A program made the translations under genes and the position numbers. Positions 63,130 to 64,000 of a stretch of 64,000 bases of DNA are shown here, one piece after another. The stretch comes from Gammaproteobacteria bacterium MFB021 (GTDB taxonomy: Bacteria > Pseudomonadota > Gammaproteobacteria > Pseudomonadales > Halomonadaceae). The notes under the pieces are model-generated. The model made no database searches and had not been told where the DNA came from. It saw nothing but the letters and a program-made list of their open reading frames with translations. Each line of letters opens with the position of its first letter. Position 1 is the stretch's first letter. The stretch is taken from assembly GCA_000737985.1 (NCBI GenBank), contig JNVT01000058.1, positions 1 to 64,000 on the forward strand, read 5' to 3'.

Positions 63130-64000
63130 GTGGCGCAAGGCTATCTGATGGGACTCGACGGCGGGTCGAGCGCGACCAAGGCGGTGATCTTCGATCTCGC
63201 CGGTGACGTGGCGGGCGTGGGGCGGCAATCCTCACCGCTGGAACACCCCCAGGCGCACTGGGTCGAGCGCGACATGGAGACGGTCTGGGCCGGCGCGGCC
63301 GGGGCCATTCGTGACGCGCTGGCGCAGGCCGGGGTTAGCGCCAGCGAGATTCTCGCTGTCGGCGTGACCGCCCACGGCGATGGGCTCTACCCCGTCGACC
63401 GCCACGGCGAGGCGCTGGGCAAGGGCATCACCTCCCTCGACAGCCGCGCCGCCGGGGTGGTCGAGCGCTGGTGCCACGCAGGCGTGCACGAGCAGGCGCT
63501 GGCGCGTCTCGGCCAGGTGCCGTTCGCGTTCTCGCCGGTAGCGCTGCTGGCGTGGATGCGCGCCGAGCAGCCCGAACGCTTCGCCGCTCTCGGCCACGTG
63601 CTGACCTGCAAGGACTGGCTGCGGTTCAAGCTGTGCGGCGAGATCGCCACCGACTTCACCGAGGCGAGCAGCGGCTATACCGACGTGCAGACCCAGCGCT
63701 ACAGCCGCGAGGGGCTTTCGCTGCTCGGCATCGAGCCGGTCACCGAGGCGCTGCCGCCGATTCGCATGCCGGAGGAGATTGTCGGCCGGGTCACTGCGGC
63801 GGCGGCGCGCGAGACCGGCCTGATCGCCGGCACCCCGGTGGCCGCCGGGCTGCACGATGTCACCGCCAGCGCGCTGGGGCTGGGCAACGTCGACAGCGAC
63901 AGCCTGACCATCGCCGCCGGCACCTTCAGCATCAACGAGGTGTTCTCCGACGTGCCACGTCCCGACGCGCGCTGGGCTACGCGCAACGGGCTGCGCCCGG
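63130..64000 (+). CDS. FGGY-family carbohydrate kinase, 3'-truncated by the window edge
   Basis: The frame begins at GTG 63130 behind CAGGAGG and runs open to the right edge, 290 residues so far. The start MAQGYLMGLDGGSSATKAVIFDLAG is the phosphate-binding loop of the FGGY kinases. HPQAHWVERDMETVWAGAAGAIRDAL and GITSLDSRAAGVVERW follow, with GTPVAAGLHDVTASALGLG near residue 240. The pattern recalls LyxK (L-xylulose kinase) and erythritol kinases. It is absent from lists that require a stop codon. Context suggests a polyol or tetrulose as substrate. Confidence 0.85.
   Translation, partial: MAQGYLMGLDGGSSATKAVIFDLAGDVAGVGRQSSPLEHPQAHWVERDMETVWAGAAGAIRDALAQAGVSASEILAVGVTAHGDGLYPVDRHGEALGKGITSLDSRAAGVVERWCHAGVHEQALARLGQVPFAFSPVALLAWMRAEQPERFAALGHVLTCKDWLRFKLCGEIATDFTEASSGYTDVQTQRYSREGLSLLGIEPVTEALPPIRMPEEIVGRVTAAAARETGLIAGTPVAAGLHDVTASALGLGNVDSDSLTIAAGTFSINEVFSDVPRPDARWATRNGLRP

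Overview
The window is high-GC, densely coded DNA. Its gene content fits a gammaproteobacterium of the Halomonadaceae type (Halomonas, Salinicola and relatives). This assignment is inferred from gene families, synteny and a dispersed intergenic repeat; no rRNA or other phylogenetic marker is present.

Bases 1-27000 form an aromatic catabolism supercluster. The protocatechuate branch is carried by pcaB (cut by the left edge), pcaIJF, an AtoE-type carboxylate carrier, a pcaD-pcaC fusion, pcaQ and pcaHG. 4-Hydroxybenzoate enters through pobA, which has a divergent AraC-type regulator. A cytosine-permease-like carrier and a sodium:solute symporter with a small partner protein flank this part. A CatR/BenM-type regulator is divergent from catBCA-benABCD, a FadL-type porin, an alpha/beta hydrolase and a salicylate-hydroxylase-like monooxygenase. 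Benzoate and salicylate are thus turned into catechol, and both branches meet at the PcaD domain and then PcaIJF. Candidate operators for PcaR, PcaQ and BenM/CatM can be read in the expected places.

Bases 27000-49000 are mixed. There is a tripartite tricarboxylate transporter (tctCBA) with a divergent response regulator, a kinase and a periplasmic binding protein. Next come tRNA-Ser(CGA), epd-pgk plus a DMT exporter, lrgAB, a class I fructose-bisphosphate aldolase and a second tctCBA. These are followed by ribH under an FMN riboswitch, a SorC regulator, and a DUF917 gene overlapping a diguanylate cyclase gene.

Bases 49000-64000 look like a tetritol (erythritol/threitol) locus. It holds transketolase, a divergent TIM-like isomerase, a DhaK-DhaL kinase, an RpiB-type isomerase, two EltD-like zinc dehydrogenases, DUF2291 with a ribose-type ABC transporter, a DeoR regulator and an FGGY kinase cut by the right edge. 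The proposed flow is tetritol to erythrulose, to erythrulose phosphate, to erythrose 4-phosphate, then through transketolase into central metabolism. This is the most interesting system in the window.

A family of MITE-like intergenic repeats (two full-length copies and two end fragments) is scattered between 5.5 and 42.6 kb. One copy supplies the stop codon of a tctC gene.
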